A stretch of 6,358 nucleotides of DNA from an uncultured Eubacterium sp. (GCA_945979635.1 CAMFPZ010000052.1:1-6358); one strand, 5' to 3'. Counted from the stretch's first letter, positions 1 to 6,262 are shown. Notes: generated from the letters alone by a model not told the origin. Made by a program: numbers and translations.

Positions 1-45
1 ACACAAGGAGTATCGTCGGCAGCGTCAGATGTGTATAAGAGACAG
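1..45 (+). other. Residual Illumina Nextera (P5-side) adapter, not genomic
   Basis: Bases 1-4 (ACAC) match the end of the P5 flow-cell oligo. Bases 5-12 (AAGGAGTA) occupy the i5 index slot and match, from memory, the Nextera S507 index. Bases 13-45 are the Read 1 transposase adapter, ending in the 19-bp Tn5 mosaic end AGATGTGTATAAGAGACAG (27-45). The order P5 tail, index, adapter is exactly the library construction order, so this is untrimmed adapter assembled onto the contig end. It marks the window as the physical end of an assembled contig. Any protein reading into it has an artificial tail. Confidence 0.97.
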
Positions 46-408
46 GGTAGAAACGCCGGGTGTTCTTTCGAGGAACACAAGCTCACAATAATCCTTTAGG
101 TAGTCGAATCTGTCAGAATCCGCCCAATCGGAGCCCATAACAACAGTATCAATATGATAATTCTTTACATCATCAATCTTTTGCTCCCAATTATTCTCCG
201 GTATTACAAGATCGACATAGCGTATTGCCTCAAGCATCTTTTTTCTTGTTTCGTAGCTATGGTAAGCAGTTTTCCCTTTCGACTCGTTGAATTCGTCTGT
301 CGAAAGAGCAACAACAAGATAATCACCCAACGCCTTTGCACGACGCAGAATTTCTATATGTCCATAATGAAGCAGGTCAAATGTTCCATAGGTCAATACT
401 CTTTTCAT
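46..408 (-). CDS. tagD: Glycerol-3-phosphate cytidylyltransferase TagD, C-terminus missing
   Basis: TagD makes CDP-glycerol from CTP and sn-glycerol 3-phosphate in the cytoplasm, the activated precursor of poly(glycerol phosphate) teichoic acids. The 121 genuine residues align by eye almost throughout with Bacillus subtilis TagD (129 aa). Visible signatures are YGTFDLLH (7-14), the nucleotidyltransferase HxGH motif HYGH (14-17), STDEFN (36-41), IRYVDLVIP (62-70) and RTPGVST (115-121), the family RTxGxST motif. The last 8-10 residues are lost because the contig ends; the open frame runs on into adapter sequence and gains the artificial tail LSLIHI before a stop. I start at the ATG at 408: it matches the family N-terminus (MKRVLTYGTFD) and has GGAG 7 bases upstream, whereas the earlier in-frame ATG at 414 lies directly against the ribosome binding site. 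It follows the glycerophosphotransferase gene after 2 bases, so the two are surely co-transcribed. Confidence 0.95.
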
Positions 409-410
409 AA

Positions 411-1520
411 TCATTCTCCAATCAATCTTACTACAAAATTAGATATTATTTCACAGGCGGATTCGCCGAAATTATCAATATATTTATTCTTAAATCCATA
501 CAATGCATCAAAGCAATAATTTCCGCCTTCGATATCATTCATTAATGAATCTGCATCATAGAATACAGCCTGTGGAATTTCCTCTCTGACATCAACATTT
601 ATTCCTCTGTCCTTCATATATTCATCATAATCGGGAACAAAGAAATACAACGGTTTCATAAGCAATGCCGCCTCGAAGGCACACGCCGAATAGTCGGTTA
701 TGATTATATCGGCAATTTTCATAAGCTCAAAGGTATTGAACTCACCGTTAGGTAAATATTTCGGCTCAACCTTCATTTCGGACAAAGGGTGCTTTGCAAT
801 TATGAGCCGGTAGCCCGTTTTATCCTCAAGTGCGATCTTAAGCATCTGCGAAACATAGGTATCACGCTTTCTGAATGTAGGAAGATAAAGTATTATCTTT
901 TTGTCGCCCATTCCCGGATTTTGCTTAAAAAAGCTTTCGGCAGGGCTGTTACGATCTGTGATATAATCAACCCTTGGCATAGGACAAAGCTTAATTTTCG
1001 AGGCATCAACATTAAACGCCTGCATATAAATCTTACCCGTAGCGGTACTAGGAGCAAGAACATAGTCATAGTTTTCGTGCATACAGAGTGCACGGCTTAT
1101 TTTTTCGTCCCTACCCTCCTTTGTTCCGAACGCTTGATAGCCAAATTTTTTTATTGCACCGAGAGCGTGCCACATCTGGATAACCTTCAAATCCTTTTTG
1201 TGCTTTAGGCATGAAACGGGAATGGAATATGTATCAAGAATAACCACCTTCGAGGTTGAAATATAGTACATATCGCCAATCATATAAAACAGGTACTTTA
1301 TTTTCGAGGATAGCTGCGAATCTATCATTTTCAATCGAAACACTTGTTTAACCTCGGGGGCTTTTTCTTTTATTGCCTTTTCAAGCAGTTCGATATCTAT
1401 ATCCTTTTGGTTTCGCTGACGAGAAAGATAGACAATTTGGTTTTTAGTTTTCAAAAGCTTTAGAGGTGCATAAATAATTTTCAAAATCACCTTGAATATT
1501 GATATTAATACAATTTTCAT
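411..1520 (-). CDS. CDP-glycerol glycerophosphotransferase family protein (TagB/TagF type)
   Basis: This predicted peripheral membrane enzyme of 369 aa should transfer glycerol phosphate from CDP-glycerol onto a lipid-linked acceptor in teichoic-acid-like polymer synthesis. The N-terminus (1-23) is a hydrophobic, lysine-containing helix suited to membrane association. The Glyphos_transf domain is recognisable by QMWHALGAIKKFG (115-127, conserved His118), PMPRVDY (180-186), YLPTFR (212-217), AKHP (242-245) and IITDYSACAFE (273-283). TagB (primase) and TagF (polymerase) share this domain. The length is close to B. subtilis TagB and there is no large N-terminal domain as in TagF, but the acceptor cannot be read from sequence, so no symbol is given. 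The frame is open to 1565, but that extension runs through the -10 box of the promoter. The ATG at 1520 has GGAG 6 bases upstream and is the sensible start. The tagD gene directly downstream supplies the donor substrate. Confidence 0.9.
   Translation of the reverse strand: MKIVLISIFKVILKIIYAPLKLLKTKNQIVYLSRQRNQKDIDIELLEKAIKEKAPEVKQVFRLKMIDSQLSSKIKYLFYMIGDMYYISTSKVVILDTYSIPVSCLKHKKDLKVIQMWHALGAIKKFGYQAFGTKEGRDEKISRALCMHENYDYVLAPSTATGKIYMQAFNVDASKIKLCPMPRVDYITDRNSPAESFFKQNPGMGDKKIILYLPTFRKRDTYVSQMLKIALEDKTGYRLIIAKHPLSEMKVEPKYLPNGEFNTFELMKIADIIITDYSACAFEAALLMKPLYFFVPDYDEYMKDRGINVDVREEIPQAVFYDADSLMNDIEGGNYCFDALYGFKNKYIDNFGESACEIISNFVVRLIGE
416..419 (-). promoter_or_regulatory. Ribosome binding site deciding the tagD start
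   Basis: GGAG on the minus strand lies inside the last codons of the upstream glycerophosphotransferase gene. It is 7 bases from the ATG at 408 but only 1 base from the ATG at 414. The spacing favours 408. The ATG at 414 overlaps the upstream TGA as ATGA, so translational coupling is possible with either choice. Confidence 0.7.
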
Positions 1521-1526
1521 ATAACA

Positions 1527-1530
1527 CTCC
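1527..1530 (-). promoter_or_regulatory. Ribosome binding site setting the start at 1520
   Basis: GGAG followed by TGTTAT (6 bases) and ATG on the minus strand. No comparable site precedes the longer open-frame start at 1565. Confidence 0.8.
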
Positions 1531-1553
1531 AATATGCATAATAATTCAAATAC

Positions 1554-1582
1554 ATAATACCACAAAAAAGCGGAATATACAA
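1554..1582 (-). promoter_or_regulatory. Sigma-A promoter for the glycerophosphotransferase-tagD unit
   Basis: On the minus strand a -35 box TTGTAT (1582-1577), a 17-base spacer and a -10 box TATTAT (1559-1554) are present. The -10 is preceded by TG plus one base (1562-1560), the extended -10 motif. Transcription would start near 1547, leaving a leader of about 27 bases. The -35 lies just past the U-tract of the preceding terminator, so this unit is insulated from the upstream one. Confidence 0.8.
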
Positions 1583-1583
1583 T

Positions 1584-1618
1584 AAAAAAATTAACGCCAC
1601 GCTGAAGCGTGGCATTAA
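1584..1618 (-). terminator. Intrinsic terminator after the GH20-M28 unit
   Basis: On the minus strand TTAATGCCACGC, a TTCA loop and GCGTGGCGTTAA form a 12-bp stem (1618-1607 with 1602-1591) containing one T-G wobble. Seven T residues (1590-1584) follow immediately. It begins 4 bases past the M28 stop codon. There is no T-run on the other side, so it works in one direction only. Confidence 0.93.
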
Positions 1619-1622
1619 TATG

Positions 1623-2915
1623 TTAGTTTAATCCTTTTTCGTCAAAATTAAAGATAGTAGAAAGAATGATTTCATATCCTGTCTTTATTGCTTCGGGAAC
1701 GAGTCTGTCATAGCTGTCGCGAACATTATGATAATAGTCGGCAGGAGCAGGGTCCATTGCAGCAAGACAGGTTGATGTAATACCTGCCTGGGAGAATGCA
1801 GCAGCGTCGGATGAACCGAAGAATACGCTTGCAAATTTCAAATCATCGTGACCTGCCTCAATAGCGGAGTCCATAACAAGCTGACTGAACTTCGGATCAT
1901 GCTTAACTGTGCCTGTCATATCACGGTTATAAACATTAAGATATTCAAGGTCAGTAAGTGTATCAACGCACAAAACAGCCGTTTCCACACCACTGTTCAT
2001 ATACTCGTCTTTATGGTCCTTTGCCCATTGCTTACAACCGCGAAGACCTGCTTCCTCGCCATCTGTAACCATAGCAACAACCTCTGTGTTTTCGAACTCA
2101 ACGCCTGCCATATCAAGCATACGCAAAGCACAAACAGCCGCATATGTTCCTGTGAGATTATCGTTTGCACCCGGAGAAATAGTTTTAAAGTCAACAAACA
2201 AGAACAATGTTATCATAAACAAAGCAGTCAGGATATGGAAATAATAGCTATAATTGATGAGAAAATCACCAAACGCACCCATATTTACGAAATGAGCTAT
2301 GATAGTTACAACAGCAAGAATAAATGAAATTACACCTGTTCCGATTGTACCGGCCATACAAATTGTCATAAGCGGAAGCTTCTTACCATAATAGATATGT
2401 CTCCACTGATATGCAGAGTCAACATGTCCGGAAATGATAATTCTCTTTTTAATCTCACCCTTTGGCTTTCGAACAGCATAGTAGTTATGGCCTTCGATTT
2501 TTTTATAGAAAATATCACAAAGAGGCTTATAAAGAAGGAACTCCATAATTGTAATAAAAAGACTTACTGCGGTAACTCCCGCAACAATACACTGAGGAAG
2601 GAAGAAATCGGAGCCGCCGATACCGCTGATAACGCCCGTGAAAACCAAAATAAGGCATGCAAAAACAGAAAGAATGATTGCAACCGAAATTGTTTTTGTA
2701 AAATGCAAAAACGCCTTTGGTGCCATCTTATAGGATTCAAAGCCTGTTTCATCGCAAAACGGCTTCATTTCCTTGTCGATATGTTTTTGGGTAGCCATAC
2801 AATTCTTATTTCCTGACTCACGAGGGCCATAGCGTTTGATTACGCTTGTAATTTCTTTGACGGTGTAATCAACATTTTCGTCAATTACTGCCTGTGGAAA
2901 ATCTTTAATCTTCAT
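1623..2915 (-). CDS. Membrane-embedded M28 family zinc metallopeptidase
   Basis: This 430-aa protein has the M28 (aminopeptidase Y/S type) two-zinc site: SGHVDS (162-167; His164, Asp166), GANDNLTG (249-256; bridging Asp252), TDGEEAGLRG (284-293; catalytic Glu287 and Glu288), Asp318 in LCVDTLTD, and the late His396 in YYHNVRDSYD. All expected ligands are present, so it is probably active, most likely as an aminopeptidase or small-peptide hydrolase; the substrate is unknown. Four hydrophobic segments are visible, about 75-97, 104-128, 182-208 and 223-242. The last two sit inside the peptidase fold, between the first and second zinc-binding motifs. There is no signal peptide. The stretches outside the membrane are rich in Lys/Arg and the inter-helix loops are short and neutral, so the positive-inside rule puts the active site in the cytoplasm. 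The start has AGGAG 10 bases upstream, within the end of the GH20 gene, whose stop is 2 bases away. A strong terminator follows. Confidence 0.9.
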   Translation of the reverse strand: MKIKDFPQAVIDENVDYTVKEITSVIKRYGPRESGNKNCMATQKHIDKEMKPFCDETGFESYKMAPKAFLHFTKTISVAIILSVFACLILVFTGVISGIGGSDFFLPQCIVAGVTAVSLFITIMEFLLYKPLCDIFYKKIEGHNYYAVRKPKGEIKKRIIISGHVDSAYQWRHIYYGKKLPLMTICMAGTIGTGVISFILAVVTIIAHFVNMGAFGDFLINYSYYFHILTALFMITLFLFVDFKTISPGANDNLTGTYAAVCALRMLDMAGVEFENTEVVAMVTDGEEAGLRGCKQWAKDHKDEYMNSGVETAVLCVDTLTDLEYLNVYNRDMTGTVKHDPKFSQLVMDSAIEAGHDDLKFASVFFGSSDAAAFSQAGITSTCLAAMDPAPADYYHNVRDSYDRLVPEAIKTGYEIILSTIFNFDEKGLN

Positions 2916-2917
2916 AT

Positions 2918-4513
2918 TTATCTGTCTCCTTTTTGCTTATACTCTCTATTTAGTTTGGTTTCAAGTGATGGGTCACCCCTGAAAAACAGCTTTCTGATTT
3001 TAGCTTTCTTTATTAGATTCTTATTCAACGCAATTCTATCGCAGGCATAATTTACACCAAGAGCATCGAATGTAGGCTTAAAGTCATCAAGTCTAGTTTT
3101 GAAATCAGCAAAATTGCGTTTAGATTCAGGAGTCCAAGCGACCTCGGAAAGTGCCTGAATACGCGGGAATGCCATCATTTCCAGTCTTTCGGGAGTTCTA
3201 ATCCACTCTGTCCAAAGCTCACCTTCAACACCAATAATATTCTTTTCGTGAGCTTTTTCAACACCGAATTTTGATGTAGTAAAATTATATGTCTTCTTTA
3301 AATCATATTGTGCGTAAGGCATATCAAAATAGAAGGATTGATGCTTACTCATAATCATCGTTCCGCCTGAATTTACATAACACTCTGCGTTTTTATCTCG
3401 CTGAGGGGTCCAATATTGAACGACAATATTCTTGTTATCGGTATTAACATTAGACGCCTTAAGGATTTCGTTCCATCCGATAAGCTTTCTTCCTTTTTGT
3501 GCCAAATAATCCGAAAGCTTATTTTCAAACCAACCCTGAAGCTCCTCCTCGTCCTTTAGAGAGTTTTCTTTCATCACTCTTTGGCAATTAGGACACTTCT
3601 TCCATTCATCCTTTGGTGCTTCGTCACCACCTAAATGGATATACGGACTATCGAAAAGTTCACAAACCTCATCAAGAACGCCGTATATAAACTCAAAGGT
3701 TTCGTCCTTGCCCATACAAAGAGTTCTGTTCCAGCTCAAATTTTTATCCAAAATGGTAGGAATCATTCCTCCAAAAAAGCCAAAAACATCACTTTTTATA
3801 TCGCGGCAGGCAAGATGGCTATACGCCGCAATAGCGGCGGCACAATGAGCAGGAAAATCAATTTCGGGAACAATAGTTATTCCCCTCTCCTTTGCATAAG
3901 CAACGATTTCCTCAATTTGCTCCTGTGTATAAAATCCGCCGTATTCCTTTTCCTCTCTCTCGAGGGATTTCCAACCGCCAATTTGGGTATAGGCTCTTTT
4001 TGAGCCAATCTCAGTAAGTAAAGGATATTTCTTTATTTCGATACGCCATCCGTTATCATCGGTCAAATGCCAATGAAATACATTGAGCTTTTCCATAAAA
4101 AGCAAATCAAGAAAATGCTTAATATAGTCGGCATCATAAAAATGGCGGGACACATCAAGCTCAACGCCTCTAAATCCGAAGCGAGGCTCATCCTCGATTT
4201 CGCAACAGGGTACATCCCTTCCGCCACAGTCGTAATGGCACAGCTTTCTAACACTTTGTAGTGCATAATATGCACCGATTTCGGTTGAAGCACTGATTTC
4301 GATTCCGCCTTCACTTACAGAGAGAGTATAGCCCTCACGAGGAATATTCTCGTTCCTTAAGCAGACAATATCCGCCCGGTCTCTCTCGCAAGGTTCACAT
4401 TTTCCGTTTAGCAGAGTCAAGTCAAACTCTGAATAAATTTTAACGCTCTGCGGCAGAGTGTAGGTTCCTTCAAGCTCTTTTGCCTTTTTGGGCATAGGAA
4501 TTAAAGACAGCAT
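2918..4513 (-). CDS. GH20 beta-N-acetylhexosaminidase, cytosolic
   Basis: This 531-aa glycoside hydrolase family 20 enzyme should release terminal N-acetylglucosamine or N-acetylgalactosamine by substrate-assisted catalysis. A GH20b-like N-terminal domain (about 1-108, with GYTLSV and GAYYALQS) leads into the catalytic barrel. Visible motifs are FRGVELDVSRHF (114-125, Arg115 of the substrate pocket), FHWHLTDDNGWRIEI (146-160), PEIDFPAH (216-223), the catalytic pair Asp297-Glu298 in HLGGDEAP, QYWTP (366-370), YFDMPY (395-400) and GELWTEW (431-437). No signal peptide or anchor is seen, so it should act on imported oligosaccharides, glycopeptides or muropeptide-derived sugars. A basic tail (about 498-531) follows the barrel. 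I start at the ATG at 4513, with GGAG 7 bases upstream; a TTG at 4519 is in frame but too close to that site. It is the first gene of a unit with the M28 peptidase. Chitobiose, glycan or wall fragments are all possible substrates. Confidence 0.95.
   Translation of the reverse strand: MLSLIPMPKKAKELEGTYTLPQSVKIYSEFDLTLLNGKCEPCERDRADIVCLRNENIPREGYTLSVSEGGIEISASTEIGAYYALQSVRKLCHYDCGGRDVPCCEIEDEPRFGFRGVELDVSRHFYDADYIKHFLDLLFMEKLNVFHWHLTDDNGWRIEIKKYPLLTEIGSKRAYTQIGGWKSLEREEKEYGGFYTQEQIEEIVAYAKERGITIVPEIDFPAHCAAAIAAYSHLACRDIKSDVFGFFGGMIPTILDKNLSWNRTLCMGKDETFEFIYGVLDEVCELFDSPYIHLGGDEAPKDEWKKCPNCQRVMKENSLKDEEELQGWFENKLSDYLAQKGRKLIGWNEILKASNVNTDNKNIVVQYWTPQRDKNAECYVNSGGTMIMSKHQSFYFDMPYAQYDLKKTYNFTTSKFGVEKAHEKNIIGVEGELWTEWIRTPERLEMMAFPRIQALSEVAWTPESKRNFADFKTRLDDFKPTFDALGVNYACDRIALNKNLIKKAKIRKLFFRGDPSLETKLNREYKQKGDR
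2926..2930 (-). promoter_or_regulatory. Ribosome binding site of the M28 gene, inside the GH20 gene
   Basis: AGGAG on the minus strand overlaps the codons for the last residues (KGD) of the hexosaminidase. It lies 10 bases from the M28 ATG, slightly longer than usual. With a 2-base gap between the genes, ribosomes finishing GH20 could re-initiate here. Confidence 0.75.
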
Positions 4514-4520
4514 AGTCAAT

Positions 4521-4527
4521 CTCCTTT
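4521..4527 (-). promoter_or_regulatory. Ribosome binding site deciding the GH20 start
   Basis: AAAGGAG on the minus strand. The distance to the ATG at 4513 is 7 bases, but to the in-frame TTG at 4519 only 1 base, so the ATG is the functional start. Confidence 0.85.
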
Positions 4528-4542
4528 AAAATAATTCACTTA

Positions 4543-4570
4543 ATTATACCAAAATATAGGATTTTGTCAA
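4543..4570 (-). promoter_or_regulatory. Consensus sigma-A promoter for the GH20-M28 unit
   Basis: On the minus strand there is TTGACA (4570-4565), a 16-base spacer and TATAAT (4548-4543): both hexamers match consensus. The -10 is also extended by TG one base before it (4551-4549). Transcription should start near 4536, about 23 bases before the ATG. The spacer contains a small inverted repeat, CAAAAT and ATTTTG around CCTAT (4566-4550), which could be an operator or just AT-rich chance. Confidence 0.88.
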
Positions 4571-4591
4571 TCAAGGCAGTAAAACTAAATA

Positions 4592-5794
4592 CTAATCCTT
4601 ATTTTCTTCTATTTCTTCGGCACTTTTGTTGTAGATAGTATCAATGAGCATTTCCTTATTTTTTTGAACATCAATGGAAATAACACTATTGCCTTGAATG
4701 TTCTTATAGCTCCAGGTTGAATCAAAAGGAACTCGTGTTTCTACCATCTGTCCCATACAACCGAGTGCAGCAATTCCTGTTGACATTATCTTACTCATTG
4801 ATAGATTCGTTTCGATAAAGGGTGCACATTTTGATGCCGCAATCATCAGCTTGAACGGATTAGAGTGCTTAATACTCTGTAGAATAGATTGCATAACAGT
4901 TCGCTGACGATATGCTCTCATAAAGTCGGTATCAATTTTCCTAATTCGGCAATATGCCAACGCCTGCTCACCCGAAAGCTTATATTTTCCGGCATCGAGG
5001 TGAACACCGTCATAACGATATTCGTGGTTATTTACCTCATCGGCTTCCTCCTGTGTAACTTCAACCTCAACACCACCGAAGCTGTCAACAAGCACCTTGA
5101 ACATCCCGAAATCAGCGACAACATAACCGTCAATATCAATTCCAAAATTATATTCAATTGTATCAACAACTCCGTTATATCCATCGTATGTACACGCCGC
5201 ATTAAGTCTTTGAGAGCTATCCTGCGACGGGATATAAACCCAAGTGTCACGCAAAAATGAAACCATCTTTATGCAATTATGCTCCGAATCGACGGAAATA
5301 AGCATCATACTGTCGCTTCGACTATTTGAATCGTCCTCCTCAACACGCGAATCAACACCAAGCAAAAGTATATTCTTAACCTTTGAGGATTGAGCAAGCT
5401 GTGATTGACTTACATATTGATTTTCTCTGTATTCATCATATGTAATTCTTGAAAATACAGAGCCGACAAACACAGTAAATACAAATACAAGAGCCAAAAT
5501 TGCGGCAACAATGGCATTCAAGGTCCTTTTCTTTGCACCTCGGCTTTTCTTCTTTTTTTCTCGAATATCGGTTCTTCGGGGTTCTTGATTAGGTTCTCTT
5601 ACCCTTTGAAAATTACTCGAAAAATCATCTATAATATCGGAATAATCGTCACAGATTTGGTTATCACTGACACCGCCGTCGAAGACTGTATTTTTATTTG
5701 CGTAGTAGTTTTCCTCGTCGGGCACGCTCCTGTCACGATTATCGTTTTCTATCCTTTTTTTCGGATTAAAGCCCTCAGAATCAAATCTCGGCAT
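4592..5794 (-). CDS. LytR-CpsA-Psr (LCP) family envelope polymer ligase
   Basis: LCP proteins transfer undecaprenyl-phosphate-linked polymers such as teichoic acid or capsule onto peptidoglycan on the outer face of the membrane. This 400-aa protein has a long cytosolic tail (1-92), acidic and Asn-rich first and Lys/Arg-rich at 73-90, then one membrane helix (about 93-114), then the extracellular LCP domain (about 138-310). Visible catalytic or lipid-phosphate-binding motifs are LLLGVDSR (143-150), SRSDSMML (158-165), VSFLRDTW (178-185), and AYCRIRKIDTDFMR with YRQR (280-293, 295-298), carrying the conserved arginines. The position before Arg-Asp in the third motif is Leu where Pro is common. 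A C-terminal part (about 311-400) has no motif I recognise. The start has GAGG 7 bases upstream. It lies 78 bases before the GH20 start with no terminator between, so read-through is possible. Its likely substrate is the polymer made by the tag-type genes nearby. Confidence 0.93.
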   Translation of the reverse strand: MPRFDSEGFNPKKRIENDNRDRSVPDEENYYANKNTVFDGGVSDNQICDDYSDIIDDFSSNFQRVREPNQEPRRTDIREKKKKSRGAKKRTLNAIVAAILALVFVFTVFVGSVFSRITYDEYRENQYVSQSQLAQSSKVKNILLLGVDSRVEEDDSNSRSDSMMLISVDSEHNCIKMVSFLRDTWVYIPSQDSSQRLNAACTYDGYNGVVDTIEYNFGIDIDGYVVADFGMFKVLVDSFGGVEVEVTQEEADEVNNHEYRYDGVHLDAGKYKLSGEQALAYCRIRKIDTDFMRAYRQRTVMQSILQSIKHSNPFKLMIAASKCAPFIETNLSMSKIMSTGIAALGCMGQMVETRVPFDSTWSYKNIQGNSVISIDVQKNKEMLIDTIYNKSAEEIEENKD

Positions 5795-5830
5795 ATTTAC
5801 ACCTCTTTGATTTTAATTTCCTTTGGTTAA

Positions 5831-5859
5831 ATTCTACACTAAACGAAAAATATTTTCAA
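5831..5859 (-). promoter_or_regulatory. Promoter of the LCP gene
   Basis: On the minus strand TTGAAA (5859-5854), a 17-base spacer and TAGAAT (5836-5831) are each one base from consensus. The predicted start near 5824 gives a leader of about 30 bases. It is back-to-back with the rnpB promoter; the two -35 boxes are 17 bases apart. Confidence 0.75.
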
Positions 5860-5876
5860 CTTATTTTTATTTCTTA

Positions 5877-5906
5877 TTGACAATACGCTGACAAATAAAT
5901 TATTAT
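5877..5906 (+). promoter_or_regulatory. Promoter of rnpB
   Basis: TTGACA (5877-5882), an 18-base spacer and TATTAT (5901-5906). Transcription would begin 7-8 bases on, at 5913 or 5914, which coincides with the first base of the P1 stem of the RNA, so no long 5' leader would need removal. Confidence 0.8.
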
Positions 5907-5913
5907 ATAAAGA

Positions 5914-6262
5914 GAGTTGTCCAGACGATTGCGTAGTTATCGGCAGTTTCGAACTGCCAAGACTATGAGGAAAGTCCGAGCAGCACAGAGCAGGATAACG
6001 GCTAACGGCCGCCGAGGGTGACCTTAGGGAAAGTGCAACAGAAATAAACCGCCGATTTCAGTAATCGGTAAGGATGGAAAGGCGAGGTAAGAGCTCACCG
6101 AGGGAATGGTAACATTCCCTGCCATGTAAACCCTATCCGCTGCAACACCGAGCGAAGAGTTAGTTGCTCGCTACATAACTTCAAAGGGTGGCTTGAGCAA
6201 TATGGCAACATATTGTCGAGATAGATAATCGTCCACGACAGAACTCGGCTTACGGGCAGCTC
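5914..6262 (+). ncRNA. rnpB: RNase P RNA, bacterial type A
   Basis: This is the catalytic RNA of RNase P, which cuts the 5' leader from precursor tRNAs. Conserved core blocks are GAGGAAAGTCCG (5967-5978), a GGCTAACGGCC-type block (6000-6010), GGAAAGTGC-type sequence (6028-6035) and the 3' core AGATAGAT through ACGACAGAAC (6219-6244). Helices can be paired directly. P1 joins GAGTTGTCC (5914-5922) with GGGCAGCTC (6254-6262). P2 joins GACGATT (5924-5930) with AATCGTC (6227-6233). A P3 hairpin is GGCAGTT with AACTGCC (5942-5958). P12 is AGGGAATG, a GTAA loop and its complement (6101-6120). P18 is CAATATG, a GCAA loop and its complement (6198-6215). The long-range P4-region pairing CCGAG (5976-5980) with CTCGG (6244-6248) replaces the commoner CCGGG/CCCGG by a compensatory change. 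The length, about 349 nt, suits type A. Ends are set by P1 and may be off by a few bases. Confidence 0.97.

Noticed and set aside
27..45. Tn5 mosaic end that could suggest a transposon border
   Set aside because: It is joined to the P5 tail, an index and the Read 1 adapter, so it comes from library preparation and not from a mobile element.
789..1208. Plus-strand open frames such as 789-1208, 1848-2327 and 2397-2816
   Set aside because: They lie opposite genes with strong family motifs, resemble no family, and have no supporting promoter or ribosome binding site. They are antisense shadows.
1521..1565. N-terminal extension of the glycerophosphotransferase to the start at 1565
   Set aside because: It overlaps the promoter -10 region, lacks a ribosome binding site, and a well-placed GGAG precedes the ATG at 1520.
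4517..4519. TTG as the start codon of the GH20 gene
   Set aside because: It is only 1 base from the ribosome binding site, while the ATG two codons on has 7-base spacing.
5845..5857. Near-palindrome GAAAAATATTTTC overlapping the LCP promoter -35
   Set aside because: Five-base arms of A and T in a very AT-rich intergenic region are expected by chance, and no known operator is matched.
5904..5909. TATATA as an alternative rnpB -10 box
   Set aside because: The spacer to TTGACA would be 21 bases; TATTAT at 5901-5906 gives 18 and places the start at the P1 stem.
6193..6216. TTGAGC and TATTGT as a promoter for the aldolase inside rnpB
   Set aside because: The spacer is only 12 bases, and both parts belong to conserved RNase P RNA structure (P18 region).
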